From positions 17,004,840-17,068,839 of the forward strand of contig CM075767.1 of NCBI GenBank assembly GCA_037974665.1: 64,000 nt of DNA, written 5' to 3'. Under the pieces are notes generated by a model that was given only the letters and a program-made list of their open reading frames with translations, was not told the origin of the DNA and did no database searches. A program made the translations under genes and the position numbers. Source of the stretch: Ehretia macrophylla (lineage: Eukaryota > Streptophyta > Magnoliopsida > Boraginales > Ehretiaceae). Shown here piece by piece: positions 10,774-19,052 of this stretch (within the stretch, counting starts at the first letter, position 1; each line of letters begins with the position of its first letter).

Positions 10774-12443
10774 TCTTCCTCGTATATTTTTCAAACAAGA
10801 GAACTTAAACCTGGAATCCTGCAAGAAGAATACACTTTACTACGTTACTTTTGCTTTTACATACTAAAAGTTGCCACCCTCCTGGGAAGATTTTAAGCAT
10901 TGTCTCAAACACAAGTGAATGAGATGAAACTTGATAATCTAATTGAAAAATTGTTGATCGATGAAGAAAATTTCTTTTCTTAAAAGAAATTGGTGGTACA
11001 ATTGATGCAAGTCAAAGTTATGTTGTGAAATTACAAGCCCGTCGTTTAAACTAAAAGAGAAAGCTTTCAAGGTTGTTAGCAATGGCAATGCAAATAAAAA
11101 ATTCTCAAGATAAGTGTCATATCTGAGACTAAACTCAACACAGAGCCAAAGATTGTCACAAGAAGAAGACTTAAGGAACTTCAAAAAGAAAATCCCACAA
11201 GGAAATGCCCCCACAAGTGCAGGTTTTTTAGTCTTGACCAGTTTTAATGTTTTTAAATGGTGATGTTTTTGAGCTTTACACTTGACCTTAAATTTAATAT
11301 TTTTAAATGGTGACGGTGAGTTTTGAATCAAGAGCCTTTTGGTATTTAGGCTCTGATACCAATTTAAGCTGTTATATCTTCAGCAGCTTATAACTAAAGT
11401 TATAATCCTTTCTTTGACTTACATCACAGAATGCCAAAAAAGTAGAAATGTGAAGGAACTTACCAAAGTACTACAATCTCAAATTCTTTCTCGAATTAGA
11501 TGCCTTTAGAATATTGAAAAATCGTGCAAGAAACAAGATTGATCTGACAATTCACATTCATCCCTCCTATTAGCTCGTCAGTCTAGACTGCACAAAGATA
11601 AATTGTCTTAAGAAAAATTCTCGCAATGTCCGGCATATACATAGTTGAGCCTCACGTTCCTGTGAAGTCTACCATCCGCACTAAGCCGGACACCATCGGA
11701 TGCCAAAAGGGAGAATACTCCAAATCTTAGAAGCCCTGTAGTAGTAGAACAAAAAAAAATATACAGGAACTTACCAGAGTACTATGAACTTTGATTCTCT
11801 CTCAAGCTAGATGCCTCCGGATTGATCTGATGCATCCCTCCTGTTAGCTCATTTGTGCAAACTGTACGAAGAAAAACGAAACAGATTGATCTGGTCGTCC
11901 TAATTACTAAAAGCTGCTGAACTTGGTAATAGATATACGCACGTAAAAAGATGGATCTATGAAATTAATATTAGCTACTAATATAATATAAGCATTTAAA
12001 TATAATGACTTCACACTGATCCAAAAGATAAAAGAAAAAGAAAACGAAAACAAAGCCTTGACAGTTGTGTCTTCGTATTCTAAGGCTTTTTAGTACATAA
12101 TTGGTGGAGACAGTGATCCAAACCCCCGCCAAAAAAAGTTGACTTCTCAATTTTATAATGGCTGGTATTGTATGCACTTAAAAATAATGATTATTTTAAC
12201 TGTACATTTGGGTACAGTTGTCTTCTTTGTTTAGAAAATGTTTTGAAATTAATACCCGATAAATGTAATATTTTTTGTATGAAGTAATTATTGATGTTAT
12301 TAATTATATATATTGCTGATTTCATAATGTTAAGTGTGAGATTAAGATTTTTTTCATGTTAATCCTGCAAAGAATAACAAAAAATATTAATATGAACCTT
12401 AATAATTAGTTGTGACCAAAAGAAAAAAGAACCTTAATAATTA
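10774..12443 (-). other. 5' region of the NLR gene with candidate non-coding leader exons
   Basis: No independent gene is visible. On the minus strand a good acceptor (TTCTTCTTGCAG) ends just before 10818, 45 bases upstream of the NLR ATG. Two GTAAGT donors follow the same exon-like context, at 11463 (TACTTTG|GTAAGTTCC) and 11774 (TACTCTG|GTAAGTTCC). An acceptor CTACTACTACAG lies before 11735. This suggests leader exons ending at 11775, 11735-11464 and 10818. Positions 11946-12443 are AT-rich with nothing recognisable. The splicing is inferred from sites only. Confidence 0.4.
11464..11735 (-). other. Candidate non-coding leader exon of the NLR gene
   Basis: It is bounded on the minus strand by the acceptor CTACTACTACAG|GG and the donor CTTTG|GTAAGTTCC, 272 bases long. 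Its 3' half resembles the segment just upstream of the second donor at 11774 (roughly 11775-11900), so the leader seems to contain a local duplication. No ATG-initiated frame of note lies in it. Confidence 0.35.
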
Positions 12444-12448
12444 GTAAG

Positions 12449-12914
12449 TGACGAGGGGTTCCCGAGCTGAGCTAAATTAGCCGACCTGATCAGAGGTGGG
12501 CCAATTCGCGCTTCATCAGCAGCTCGCTCAGCCCAATGATCAACCCCAGATGACTGACCCGACCCCATTAACCCCGACCTCAATTCCAGCTGTTCCGATG
12601 GGACATAAAGCACTGATGGGACATAAAGCTGCGTCGCATTAAATGTTGTCAGACCCAAACTCAGTATAAATAGAGCTCAACCCTCCTCACTTACTCTCTC
12701 TCGTTATTTATTGCTCTCAACTACTTTGCCAGCTCGGACATATTAATCATTCGCACGCCTGAGGGGAAAATTCGGGTCACCACCCCGCCTTTTCCTTGCC
12801 TTCCTTGTGCAGGATCTGCAGCCGACCAGGAAAGTTTAGCTCGGAGTCGGATCAAAGGAGACCAGCTCGGCCAAAGCAGCTCCGAATCTAACTGCGAGAT
12901 TTTCAACCTCGACA
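12449..12914 (+). repeat. 5' LTR of the Tat element
   Basis: 466 bp, TG...CA. It differs from the 3' LTR at four sites (two in the GCGCTTC/GCGCTCC stretch near 12508, one near 12582, one near 12818). It holds the sense promoter TATA box at 12665-12672. Confidence 0.96.
12665..12672 (+). promoter_or_regulatory. TATA box of the 5' LTR
   Basis: TATAAATA, followed at about 30 bases by a pyrimidine-rich stretch (ACTCTCTCTC) where transcription of the genomic RNA probably begins. An identical box lies in the 3' LTR at about 21852. Confidence 0.75.
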
Positions 12915-12917
12915 GTT

Positions 12918-12926
12918 TGGCGCCGT
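12918..12926 (+). other. Primer binding site, tRNA-Asp-like
   Basis: TGGCGCCGT lies three bases after the 5' LTR. It matches the complement of the 3' end of plant tRNA-Asp for nine bases and then diverges. The match is short, so the tRNA assignment is inference. Confidence 0.6.
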
Positions 12927-12983
12927 CTGTGGGAAACGACGAGTTCTATTGTAGCTCTCTTTGCCACTCATTGAGAAACCATC

Positions 12984-14078
12984 ATGGTACAAACAAGAAG
13001 CCACAACATACCGGTGGAGGATTCGCCCAACCTAGAAGGGGACTCCGAAGCCGTGCAGGCGCCCAGCCAAAACCTGACCCAAGCCGACGTTGGAACGAGC
13101 CAACGTATACACTTAGCCACTCAAACTAACCCCGGAGCGGAAGGAGATCCTAACTCCAGCCTGTCACCGGAGATAAGGATGATGCTGAGGATGTTCGAAG
13201 AACTCAAGGAACAGGTGGCCCGGCTGGCTGAGGGCCCCCTGGCACCGCAAGAGGCTGCGCCGCGGCCATCGCGCCCCCAGTTCCACATCCCGGAGTCTAG
13301 ACGAAAACGGACGCAGGAAGAGGAGGGCTTCTACGAGCCAACACCAAGGTCCGACCCGGAGAGAGGCAAAAGGGCGGTTCTAGCCGACCCCGAGCAAGCA
13401 AAGACCGCGGCTGCCATAGCTAAGGTCATCAACCAACTCGGTGTAAGCCCACTCTCTCCCGAGGTATTGGCCACGCCCTTACCCACCGGCAATCGCATGC
13501 CCAACCTGGCCGTCTACAATGGAGACGGAGACCCAGCCAGCCACCTGCTCAATTTTGACCACCACATGACTCTGCATGATATGCCAGATCTCATGAAGGC
13601 GAAGACGTTCCCGACCACTTTGGTTGGTAATGCCTTGGACTGGTTCCAAAAACTTCGTCCAGGTTCAATTGCAAGTTTTCACCAGCTGGCTGAGGCATTC
13701 CTGTCTCGCTTCGCGGGAAGCCGCCGCGCCACTCGTCATACTTCAACATTGCTGTTGGTGAAGCAGCATCGAGGGGAAAGCTTGAGGGCTTACACGGCCA
13801 GATTTAATGAGGAGTCCCTCCGAATTCCGAACCTGGAGGACTCCATGGCTCTGATGGCTTACCAGAGTGGGCTTAGGTCGGGCCCACTCACGTCTTCCTT
13901 AGCAATTGATCCTGTGGATACTGTCTCCGAGCTGATGGTTCGAGCAGAAGGGTACATACACTCGGAGGAAATCCACCAGGCGAAAAGGGACGACGACAAG
14001 GAGAAGGAGGCCGGGAAGAAAGGAGAGGCCTCCCGAGCCCAACCTGGGGTCAGAGCCCAGAATGACCGAGGCAAATAG
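12984..14078 (+). CDS. gag: Tat element gag (capsid region)
   Basis: 364 residues from the ATG at 12984. Residues 1-150 are polar and low-complexity. Residues about 170-310 are the Retrotrans_gag capsid region, recognised by YNGDGDPASHL, ALDWFQKL and the F-x-A-F-L-S-R-F stretch. The tail is Lys/Glu-rich. The frame ends at a TAG (14076-14078). The same reading frame continues open for 231 codons afterwards and holds the zinc knuckle that normally closes gag, so the TAG most likely splits an originally continuous gag-pol. The product would form virus-like particles in the cytoplasm. Confidence 0.9.
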   Translation: MVQTRSHNIPVEDSPNLEGDSEAVQAPSQNLTQADVGTSQRIHLATQTNPGAEGDPNSSLSPEIRMMLRMFEELKEQVARLAEGPLAPQEAAPRPSRPQFHIPESRRKRTQEEEGFYEPTPRSDPERGKRAVLADPEQAKTAAAIAKVINQLGVSPLSPEVLATPLPTGNRMPNLAVYNGDGDPASHLLNFDHHMTLHDMPDLMKAKTFPTTLVGNALDWFQKLRPGSIASFHQLAEAFLSRFAGSRRATRHTSTLLLVKQHRGESLRAYTARFNEESLRIPNLEDSMALMAYQSGLRSGPLTSSLAIDPVDTVSELMVRAEGYIHSEEIHQAKRDDDKEKEAGKKGEASRAQPGVRAQNDRGK

Positions 14079-14774
14079 CCCCAGCAACCGAAGCCGAACC
14101 CCCGGTTCACGATGTTCACTCCCCTCAACACCTCGAGGGAGCAGATCCTGATGGAGATCCAGCACCAAAACCACCTGCCTCCGGCACCGAGAATGAAAGG
14201 CCGGCCTGATAAGCGCAATAAGACCAAATATTGCCGCTACCACATGGACTATGGCCATACCACCGAAGAGTGCAAAGACTTGAAGCAGGAGATCGAGGCA
14301 CTGATTGCTCGAGGTCACCTTCGGAGGTATGTAGTTCAACAGCCGACCCGAAGTACGGAACAAAGGGATAGGGAGAGAAGTCCGACCAGGCGCCAGGTTG
14401 GGGGCGGACGTCTGGCTGTGATTGAAACCATAGCGGGAGGGCTAGCGTCAGGAGGCGAGACCTCGGCAGGCAGAAAGGGTTATGTTCGTGCAGGGAGGGA
14501 GTATGGACCAATGAAGGGACCGGCCCCGGGGATGCAAGGGATCACCTTTTCCTCGGAAGACTTGGAGGGGGTCATATTGCCTCACGACGACCCCCTGGTG
14601 ATCAGCGCAGAGATAGCCAACTTCACCGTCAAAAGGCTGATGGTGGATACTGGGAGCTCGGCAGAAGTCTTGTTCCTCAGTGCTTTTGAGCAAATGGGGT
14701 TGGACAGGAGCCGACTCAGGCCATTGCGTGGTACTTTAGCAGGTTTCACCGGGCAGTCCCACCGAGCCGAATGA
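14079..14774 (+). CDS. Tat element zinc knuckle and aspartic protease segment
   Basis: Same frame as gag, open between a TAG (14076) and a TGA (14772); the first ATG is at 14112. It has a C-x2-H-x4-H-x4-C zinc knuckle (CRYHMDYGHTTEEC) near residue 41 from that ATG. The protease active site DTGSS lies at codons 179-183 (14646-14660), followed by the usual hydrophobic VLFLSAFEQMG. The TGA follows GAA and could come from CGA by C-to-T change at a CpG, but that is inference. As read, the protease cannot be joined to RT without suppression. Confidence 0.85.
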   Translation, partial: PQQPKPNPRFTMFTPLNTSREQILMEIQHQNHLPPAPRMKGRPDKRNKTKYCRYHMDYGHTTEECKDLKQEIEALIARGHLRRYVVQQPTRSTEQRDRERSPTRRQVGGGRLAVIETIAGGLASGGETSAGRKGYVRAGREYGPMKGPAPGMQGITFSSEDLEGVILPHDDPLVISAEIANFTVKRLMVDTGSSAEVLFLSAFEQMGLDRSRLRPLRGTLAGFTGQSHRAE

Positions 14775-17700
14775 GTCATCAACCTCCCGCTGAAGTTGGA
14801 GGATGGGGATAAGTGGTTGTCGATGCAGGCCAACTTCATCGTAATGAATTGTAGCTCCACCTACAACGGGATCTTAGGTCGGGTGGCGCTTAATCACTTC
14901 AGGGCTGTCCCCTCAACGTACCACCAGGCCCTGAAATTCCCGACCCCGTCTGGGGTAGCCACCATTCGCGGAGCCCAGCTCTCAGCTCGGGAGTGTTATG
15001 AAAACTCACTCCGACCCAAATATCAAATCGGCTGGGGACCGGATCTGCCCGAAGAAAAGAGAGACGCTAAGAGGGGAAGCCCGACTGAGGACCTTCAGGA
15101 GGTGGAGCTCTCTGACGAACCAAAGAGAGCAAAGATTGGGTGTGAACTATCTGCCAATCTCAAGAAAGGTATAAGCCAATTTCTTTTAAAGAATGAGCAT
15201 GTATTTGCCTGGTCTGCTTCTGACATGACAGGAATTGACCCGAGTGTGATCGAGCATCACCTGAATGCCGACCCAAATCACTATCCAGTAAAACAAAAGC
15301 GTCGGCACTTTCATTATGATAAGCAACAAATCATAGCGGAAGAAGTGGACAAGTTGGTGGACGCCGGCCACATAAAGGAAATACAGTACCCAACTTGGCT
15401 GTCCAATGTGGTGCTGGTGACGAAGTCTTCTGGTGGATGGAGACTATGTATTGATTTCACCAACCTCAACAAAGCTTGCCCCAAGGATTGCTTCCCCCTG
15501 CCACGGATTGACCAAATGGTGGACGCCACCTCCGGGTTCGAGCTGCTCTCCTTCATGGATGCCTTCAAAGGTTATAATCAAATCAAGATGGCTCCCGGGG
15601 ACAAAGAAAAGACCGCCTTCACCACCGATAAAGGACTCTACTACTATGAGGTCATGCCTTTTGGCCTCAAGAATGCTGGAGCCACATACACTCGGATGGT
15701 GAACAAGGTCTTCAAGAACCAGATTGGCCGGAATATGGAGATCTATGTAGATGACATGTTGGTCAAGAGCAGGAGGGCGGAAGATCATGTATCCGACCTG
15801 GCTGAGGCCTTCGCTGTGATGGAGCACTTCGGGATAAAATTGAACCCGGAAAAGTGCGCATTCGGCGTCAAGGCAGGCAAGTTCCTGGGCTTCATGGTAA
15901 CAGCCCGCGGAATAGAAGCCAACCCGGAGAAAGTTCAGGCGATCCTAGACCTAGCGCCCCCTACCTGCGTAAAGGACGTCCAGGTGTTGGCAGGAAAAGT
16001 CGCAGCACTGAGCAGATTCATGTCCAGGTCGGCTGACAAGTGCGCTCCCCTATTCAGAATATTGAGGAACCCTAAGAACTTTGAATGGACTGAGGAATGC
16101 CAAAACGCCTTCCAGGAGCTGAAAAGGTACTTAGCCTCGCCACCTCTATTATCCCGACCTGAGGTGGGGGAGGAGCTGGTAGTATACTTGGCATGCTCGG
16201 GAACAGCGGTGGCGGCGGCGCTAGTCCGAGAAGAAGGCAAGGAGCAGAAGCCGGTCTACTACGTTAGTAAAACCTTGCAGGGAGCCGAGGTGAGATACTC
16301 CTCCTTGGAAAAACTCGCCCTCGCGCTCATCACGGCGGCTAGAAAGTTGAAACCATACTTCGATGCTCATCCGATTAAGGTCATGACTGATGCTCCGCTC
16401 AAATCCATCATGCACAAGCCAGAGGCGTCGGGCAGGCTACTGAAATGGGCAGTTGAGTTGAGTCAATTCGACATCACCTACCAGCCCAGAACAGCCATCA
16501 AAGCCCAGGCCATTGCTGACTTTGTCGTAGAGTGCACTGGCCGAGCAGAGTACGACCCGGAGGACGTGTGGAAGGTCCATGTGGATGGGGCCTCAGGGAA
16601 GTCTGGGAGCGGAGCTGGGGTGGTCATCCTCGACCCAAACCGGCATGAGCACCAGTACTCCCTCAAGTTCGCCTTCTCGGCGTCCAACAATGAAGCAGAG
16701 TATGAAGCGGTGATTGCAGGGCTAAAAATTGCTGCTCAGCTCGGGGCACAGACAATCGACCTAAGCACCGACTCTCAGTTGGTTTCTAGTCAGATATCAG
16801 GGGAGTTCGAAGCCAAGGACAGTGCTATGCTAGCCTACCTCAACAGAGTCAAGGATTTGACCTCAACGCTCAGAAGGTTTACGATACAGCAGATTCCTAG
16901 GGAAGAGAACATGAAGGCTGACGCCCTATCCAGGCTAGCCTTGGGCGAGAGCCGACCTGCCCTTGTCCACGTGGAAGAAGTGTCTGAACCTAGTATCCAG
17001 TTGGGGGTACAAGCGGTAGCCGAGCTCAACTTAAATCCAGATTGGACCAAACCAATCATGGACTATTTGGAAGGGGGTATGACCCCGGAGGATGAAAAAG
17101 CTGCTCGGAAACTCATGAAGCAGGCCTCAAGGTTTGTCATAATTGCCGGGCAGCTCTACAAAAGAGCCTACACCTGGCCTCTTTTGAAATGCGTTGCACC
17201 CGAGGAAGGAAACTATGTACTCCGGGAGATTCATGAAGGGGTGTGTGGAAACCACTTGGGGGGTAAAGCTCTGGCTCGGAAGGCGTTAAGGTACGGCTAT
17301 TTTTGGCCAACCTTAGAGCAAGATGCCAAAGAGTATGTAAAAAAGTGCGACACCTGCCAGAGGTTCGCCAACGTGCAGCGGAAGCCTGCTGTAGACCTCA
17401 CAGTGATGATAAGCCCTTGGCCATTCTATCAGTGGGGTCTAGACATCATCGGCCCCTTGCCGGCCAGTCTCGGCCAAAAGAAACACGCCTTCGTGGCTGT
17501 AGACTACTTCACCAAATGGCCCGAGGCTGAAGGTGTTGCCAGAATAACAGAAAAGGCAGCTTGGGATTTCGTATGGAAAAATATCATATGCCGATTTGGG
17601 GTACCAAAGGTCATTGTCACCGACCACGGCAAGCAATTCGACAGTGCATACTTTCGAGGCAAATGTGCTGAGATTGGGATCGACCTCAGATTCTCGTCTG

Positions 17701-18272
17701 TTGCTCACCCTCAAAGTAATGGCCAAGTTGAAAGAACTAACCAAATCATTTTGCAGGGTCTGAAAACCAAGCTGGAGGAAGCAGGGGGCCAATGGGCATC
17801 AATTCTCCCAGAAGTGATGTGGGCTCAACGGACCAATATCAGCTCGGCGACGGGAGAATCGCCCTTCGAACTGACCTTCGGCACTCAAGCCGTGCTGCCA
17901 GTGGAGATCGGGTCTCCAACCAGTAGAACCCTCCACCATGACCCAGAAATAAACGGAACACGAATCCGTGAAGAGCTCGACCTCGCTGAAGAGCTCCGAG
18001 CTAAAGCTCAAATCAGAATGCTGGCCAGCAAAGCTGCAATGAAAAGAGCCTTTTCCAAGCAGGTCAAGCCTAAGCCTATTAAGGTCGGCGATCTCGTACT
18101 CAGGAAGGCCATCTTTTTGCCGCGCTCCACTAACAAGCTTTCCCCGACCTGGGAGGGACCCTACGAGGTCATAAAAGAAGTCCGACCCGGGACCTTCTAC
18201 CTTCGAGACAAGAACGGAAAACCGTTAAAGAATGCATGGCATTCAGAACATTTGAAGCGGTATTTTGTCTAA
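14775..18272 (+). CDS. pol: Tat element pol: reverse transcriptase, RNase H, integrase
   Basis: Open in the gag frame from the TGA to TAA at 18270-18272, about 1165 codons, with no obvious start of its own. Order: RT with LCIDFTNLNKACPKD, MPFGLKNAGATY and the catalytic IYVDDM at 15741-15758; RNase H with KPVYYVSKTL and its following segment; a second RNase H-like domain starting VHVDGASG near 16580 with DSQLV and KADALSRLA. Integrase has an H-x-H/C-x2-C zinc region near 17230-17360, core residues in GLDIIGPLP, VTDHGKQFDS and NGQVERTNQ, then a chromatin-proximal C-terminus ending LKRYFV. The second RNase H-like domain places it in Tat. Confidence 0.93.
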   Translation, partial: VINLPLKLEDGDKWLSMQANFIVMNCSSTYNGILGRVALNHFRAVPSTYHQALKFPTPSGVATIRGAQLSARECYENSLRPKYQIGWGPDLPEEKRDAKRGSPTEDLQEVELSDEPKRAKIGCELSANLKKGISQFLLKNEHVFAWSASDMTGIDPSVIEHHLNADPNHYPVKQKRRHFHYDKQQIIAEEVDKLVDAGHIKEIQYPTWLSNVVLVTKSSGGWRLCIDFTNLNKACPKDCFPLPRIDQMVDATSGFELLSFMDAFKGYNQIKMAPGDKEKTAFTTDKGLYYYEVMPFGLKNAGATYTRMVNKVFKNQIGRNMEIYVDDMLVKSRRAEDHVSDLAEAFAVMEHFGIKLNPEKCAFGVKAGKFLGFMVTARGIEANPEKVQAILDLAPPTCVKDVQVLAGKVAALSRFMSRSADKCAPLFRILRNPKNFEWTEECQNAFQELKRYLASPPLLSRPEVGEELVVYLACSGTAVAAALVREEGKEQKPVYYVSKTLQGAEVRYSSLEKLALALITAARKLKPYFDAHPIKVMTDAPLKSIMHKPEASGRLLKWAVELSQFDITYQPRTAIKAQAIADFVVECTGRAEYDPEDVWKVHVDGASGKSGSGAGVVILDPNRHEHQYSLKFAFSASNNEAEYEAVIAGLKIAAQLGAQTIDLSTDSQLVSSQISGEFEAKDSAMLAYLNRVKDLTSTLRRFTIQQIPREENMKADALSRLALGESRPALVHVEEVSEPSIQLGVQAVAELNLNPDWTKPIMDYLEGGMTPEDEKAARKLMKQASRFVIIAGQLYKRAYTWPLLKCVAPEEGNYVLREIHEGVCGNHLGGKALARKALRYGYFWPTLEQDAKEYVKKCDTCQRFANVQRKPAVDLTVMISPWPFYQWGLDIIGPLPASLGQKKHAFVAVDYFTKWPEAEGVARITEKAAWDFVWKNIICRFGVPKVIVTDHGKQFDSAYFRGKCAEIGIDLRFSSVAHPQSNGQVERTNQIILQGLKTKLEEAGGQWASILPEVMWAQRTNISSATGESPFELTFGTQAVLPVEIGSPTSRTLHHDPEINGTRIREELDLAEELRAKAQIRMLASKAAMKRAFSKQVKPKPIKVGDLVLRKAIFLPRSTNKLSPTWEGPYEVIKEVRPGTFYLRDKNGKPLKNAWHSEHLKRYFV

Positions 18273-18385
18273 AAGCCGCCCCGAGTCGGAATATTTTGTC
18301 CACGGCCACGAGCCGCAATATTTTGTAAAACGGCCCCGAGCCAAGGTATTTTGTAAAGGCCCCGGGCCGAAACATTACTTGTACA
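18257..18385 (+). repeat. Four diverged ~30-bp tandem repeats starting in the last pol codons
   Basis: The pol end GGTATTTTGTC and the following GC-rich CGCCCCGAG are repeated as GAATATTTTGTCC..CACGAG, CAATATTTTGTAA..CCCGAG, GGTATTTTGTAAA..CCCGGG and a decayed copy. Unit length is about 27-31 bp. The repeats therefore arose from the pol 3' end. Tandem repeats in this position are common in Tat elements. Confidence 0.75.
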
Positions 18386-18942
18386 AATTCAATACAATGC
18401 GATTTTGCAAACTAGTGCAATTCCCGACTTGGGAACAAGTACACAAACCAGTGCAATGCCCGACCCGGGTGCAAATGCTACAACTACAAGATTACTCGAA
18501 CTCGGATTAACGCGGTGGCCACGCTTAATCACGAGCAAATGATAAGTAAACCAGCTCGGACTAAGTTCCAGCTCGGGTATAATTGATAACAATTTGATCA
18601 GTTTTGCCAGTTCGGATTAAGTTCCAACTCGGTGCATTCCGGCCTCAGGTCGGTGTATTAGCTTGGGTCTAAACTCGAGCTCAATACTTGTCGACATTAG
18701 ATTGACCATTTTTATAAACGGACTGACGAGTTCGGATCGGTAACCGTAATGAGTTGCCCCCATTATACCAGCTCGGATTAGGATGTTAAAACATCAGTCG
18801 CGTCCAGCTCGGGTTATTACTTCTAAGTTTGTATGGTCCATTAAAATTGGCCCGACCCCACTAACTTAGAAAAATTTGCGGAGAGAAAAGTACGCGTGTA
18901 CAAACTCAATTGAAACGCAAATAAAGCCAAAATAAATATTTC

Positions 18943-18945
<3 letters not shown>
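18386..18945 (+). other. Non-coding spacer with recurrent CAGCTCGG motifs
   Basis: No gene. CAGCTCGG or close variants (CAGTTCGG, CAACTCGG) recur about seven times between 18545 and 19010, often followed by (A/G)TTAA. The motif also occurs in the LTRs. AATAAA sits at about 18920 and 18932, just before an A tract. Confidence 0.6.

Positions 18946-18982
<37 letters not shown>
18946..18982 (+). repeat. 37-base A tract after AATAAA signals
   Basis: An uninterrupted run of A on the plus strand, preceded at 14-25 bases by two AATAAA motifs in AT-rich sequence. It looks like a templated poly(A) tail of a sense transcript, lying exactly between the pol part and the antisense gene. A simple homopolymer expansion is the alternative. 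Confidence 0.6.
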
Positions 18983-18983
<1 letters not shown>

Positions 18984-19052
18984 GGAAAATGATTACAAAG
19001 GCCCAGCTCGGGCAAAAATTACAATAACCCTATCAGGGAAACATTGCTAAAT

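Noticed and set aside
10939..11331. 130-codon minus-strand frame upstream of the NLR
   Set aside because: Lys/Leu/Phe-biased with no similarity seen, and it lies where a leader intron is predicted.
11349..11361. GCTCTGATACCA, complement of the initiator-Met primer site of copia elements
   Set aside because: No LTR pair or coding remnant around it. Taken as a chance or ancient relic.
13859..18011. Minus-strand frames inside gag-pol
   Set aside because: Shadows of the GC-rich gag-pol frame. Unlike the antisense gene at 19053-21212 they have no sense-side stops, splice logic or promoter.
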